Source: Allomyces macrogynus ATCC 38327 (Eukaryota; Blastocladiomycota; Blastocladiomycetes; Blastocladiales; Blastocladiaceae). Taken from it: DNA of 64,000 nt. Shown in pieces: positions 62,746 to 64,000 of this stretch. Under the pieces are notes generated by a model, which saw only the letters and a program-made list of their open reading frames with translations, searched no databases and was not told the origin of the DNA. A program made the position numbers and the translations under genes. Each line of letters begins with the position of its first letter. Position 1 is the first letter of the stretch. The stretch covers positions 1,016,437 through 1,080,436 of the forward strand of contig GG745330.1 in assembly GCA_000151295.1 (NCBI GenBank), read 5' to 3'.

Positions 62746-64000
62746 TTACCGGCACCGGTGCCCGCACCCGGTGCAACACTCGCGGTTCTCGCGGAACCAT
62801 TCGGCCAGGCACGCCAGGTGCCCGCCGTGGCCGCACCCTTGGCACCACGAGTACTGGCCTGTCACGCGCTGATGGCTGTTGGAGAGAAGGTAGTTCAGAG
62901 TCAGGACCCGAAAAGGAATGCAGTGATGGGGTGATGCGACGCGTACCAGAACGAACACGCATTCACGAGCCGCATGCACCGGCTGCACGACCAGAACTTG
63001 CCGTTGGTATTGGTGTTGGGCTTGTAGCAGTGGTTGCACAGCGTGTAGATAGTCGTGGATTCCTAGGCGCAAAAGAATATCACGAGTCAACACCATCAAC
63101 GTGGGGGTGGGCGAGCAGAGTGTGGACGGACCTGGAGCTTGGTCCGTAGCTCGGTGATCGGACACTGCTCGAGGACGACCGCGGCCACGTCGTAGAGCCG
63201 GAACCGGTGGAGAAGCTCTGTGATGATGGCCCAAAGTCAGGTCGGATCCAGGACACGACCAGCGATAATGCACAAACCAATGTAACTCGAAAACCAGTCC
63301 TCGACCTGCGCGTCCGTGAAACACGCGGGCCACTGATCGCGCGGAACGACCGCGCGTTTATCCCCGGCGCCCATGAGCAGCAACACGACCAACGTGCAGC
63401 AAAACTGCACGTCGCCCTGGTCGGTATGCTCGTCGAGCAACCCCTGTAGCATCTCGACCAGGGCCGCACGCCCGAAAATCGCGCCGACGGCCTCTTCAGC
63501 AGTCCCTGCCGCAGCCGCCGCGGCCGCCGCGTGCACCGGCGCCTGCACGAACCCCGTCACGGGCGCGACCGCGTCGTCGGTCACGGCCGACCCGATGATC
63601 GCCGACATGGGTTGCGAGACAAACGACCGCGCTTGCGACGGCGTCGGGTGCGGCGGGAGTGGCGCGAACGATGGCCGCCGAGTTGACCGTGCGGCGAGAC
63701 TGCCGGGTGCGGTCGCGTTCAGTGCCGAGGTCGCAAACGACGTGGCCAGCGACGCTGGTGTTGTTCCGTACGGGTCGACTGTCGACGGGTTCGACGACAC
63801 GGTCGAGAACGGCACCGACGACGACAGGACGGCCACGTCCGGGTGCGCGAGCGTCGGCGAGAACGGGCCCATGGCCGACCGCGCGGGGGTGAGCGGGACG
63901 GGGGTAGGTGGTGGCGCAAGCGCGGCCGTGTCGGTCGGCGCGACGGGTGGAACGAGCAATGGGCTGAAGAGCATGCTCACCAGACTCCACGTTTGCGCGA
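62746..64000 (-). CDS. WDR24: WDR24/Sea2-like GATOR2 (SEACAT) subunit, C-terminal part
   Basis: Partial: exons 63278-64000 (open at the window end), 63132-63217, 62947-63062, 62746-62875 on the minus strand. A disordered Pro/Ser/Thr stretch leads to GDVQFCCTLVVLLLM and WFSSYIELLHRFRLYDVA, matching the WDR24 helical region. Then follow two zinc modules: LCNHCYKP with WSCSRC, and NACSFCHQRVTGQYSWCQGC with GHGGHLACLAEWF and CTGCGHRC, the C-terminal RING-like zinc finger of WDR24. GATOR2/SEACAT regulates TORC1 through amino-acid signalling at the lysosome or vacuole. The WD40 propeller should lie beyond 64000. All zinc-binding Cys/His I can align are present. Confidence 0.88.

Noticed and set aside
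1..64000. CRISPR arrays, bacterial operons or prophage
   Set aside because: All genes are eukaryotic with spliceosomal introns; no spaced direct repeats of CRISPR type were seen.

Overview
Kind of organism. The window is nuclear DNA of a GC-rich, intron-rich fungus that swims. Genes are split by short introns (mostly 60-90 bp) that usually begin GTACGN, GTGCGN or GTTCGN. Fungal markers include a chitin synthase-like enzyme, a fused PurK-PurE ADE2, and PAC1/LIS1. An intact RSPH9 radial-spoke gene implies a motile 9+2 flagellum, so a zoosporic lineage. The GC content and gene style fit Blastocladiomycota (Allomyces-like) best, but that placement is inference.

Layout. 1-301: start of an unknown gene (-). 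831-4784: chitin synthase-like GT2 (+). 5742-8470: cullin (+). 9559-10682: RSPH9 (+). 10842-12977: XLF/NHEJ1 (-), divergent from LRRC40 (13284-15491, +). 15869-17409: OSBP-related lipid transfer protein (-). 18106-20358: TBL1-like LisH-WD40 protein (-). 20699-23433: coiled-coil plus tandem BRCT protein (-), divergent from a ubiquitin E2 (23777-24518, +). 25028-28029: CSC1/OSCA channel (+). 28795-31681: SPX-EXS phosphate exporter (+). 31885-37405: three consecutive multi-pass receptor-like genes on the minus strand, one a class A GPCR and two tandem paralogues of a family I do not recognise. 38200-39691: PAC1/LIS1 (-). 40950-41755: FAS1-domain protein (+). 41732-47993: a palindrome with two 2,612-bp arms. 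48167-50429: damaged transketolase (-). 50803-53201: bHLH-like regulator (-). 53773-55067: NT5C3-type nucleotidase (+). About 55183-55595: a MITE-like hairpin. 55851-57708: ADE2 (+). 58148-59363: secreted CAP protein (-). 60450-62265: SCP/Psr-type phosphatase (+). 62746-64000: C-terminal part of WDR24 (-), running off the window.

Most striking structure. The palindrome (41732-44343 and 45382-47993, spacer 44344-45381) duplicates an initiator tRNA-Met and a tRNA-Val(CAC) head to head. Its core (about 43180-46545) is strongly CpG-depleted inside an otherwise CpG-rich region. The right end carries debris of the FAS1 gene: its last 24 coding bases plus a 21-bp piece from 528 bp further upstream. 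This shows the left arm is the source and the right arm the inverted copy.

Reading-frame damage. The cullin needs four single-base corrections, all within 93 bp. The SPX-EXS gene needs one. The transketolase has two in-frame stops and two pairs of compensating frameshifts. Consensus errors, pseudogenization, or both could explain this. Splice sites and frames were derived by hand from the sequence; no homology search was run.
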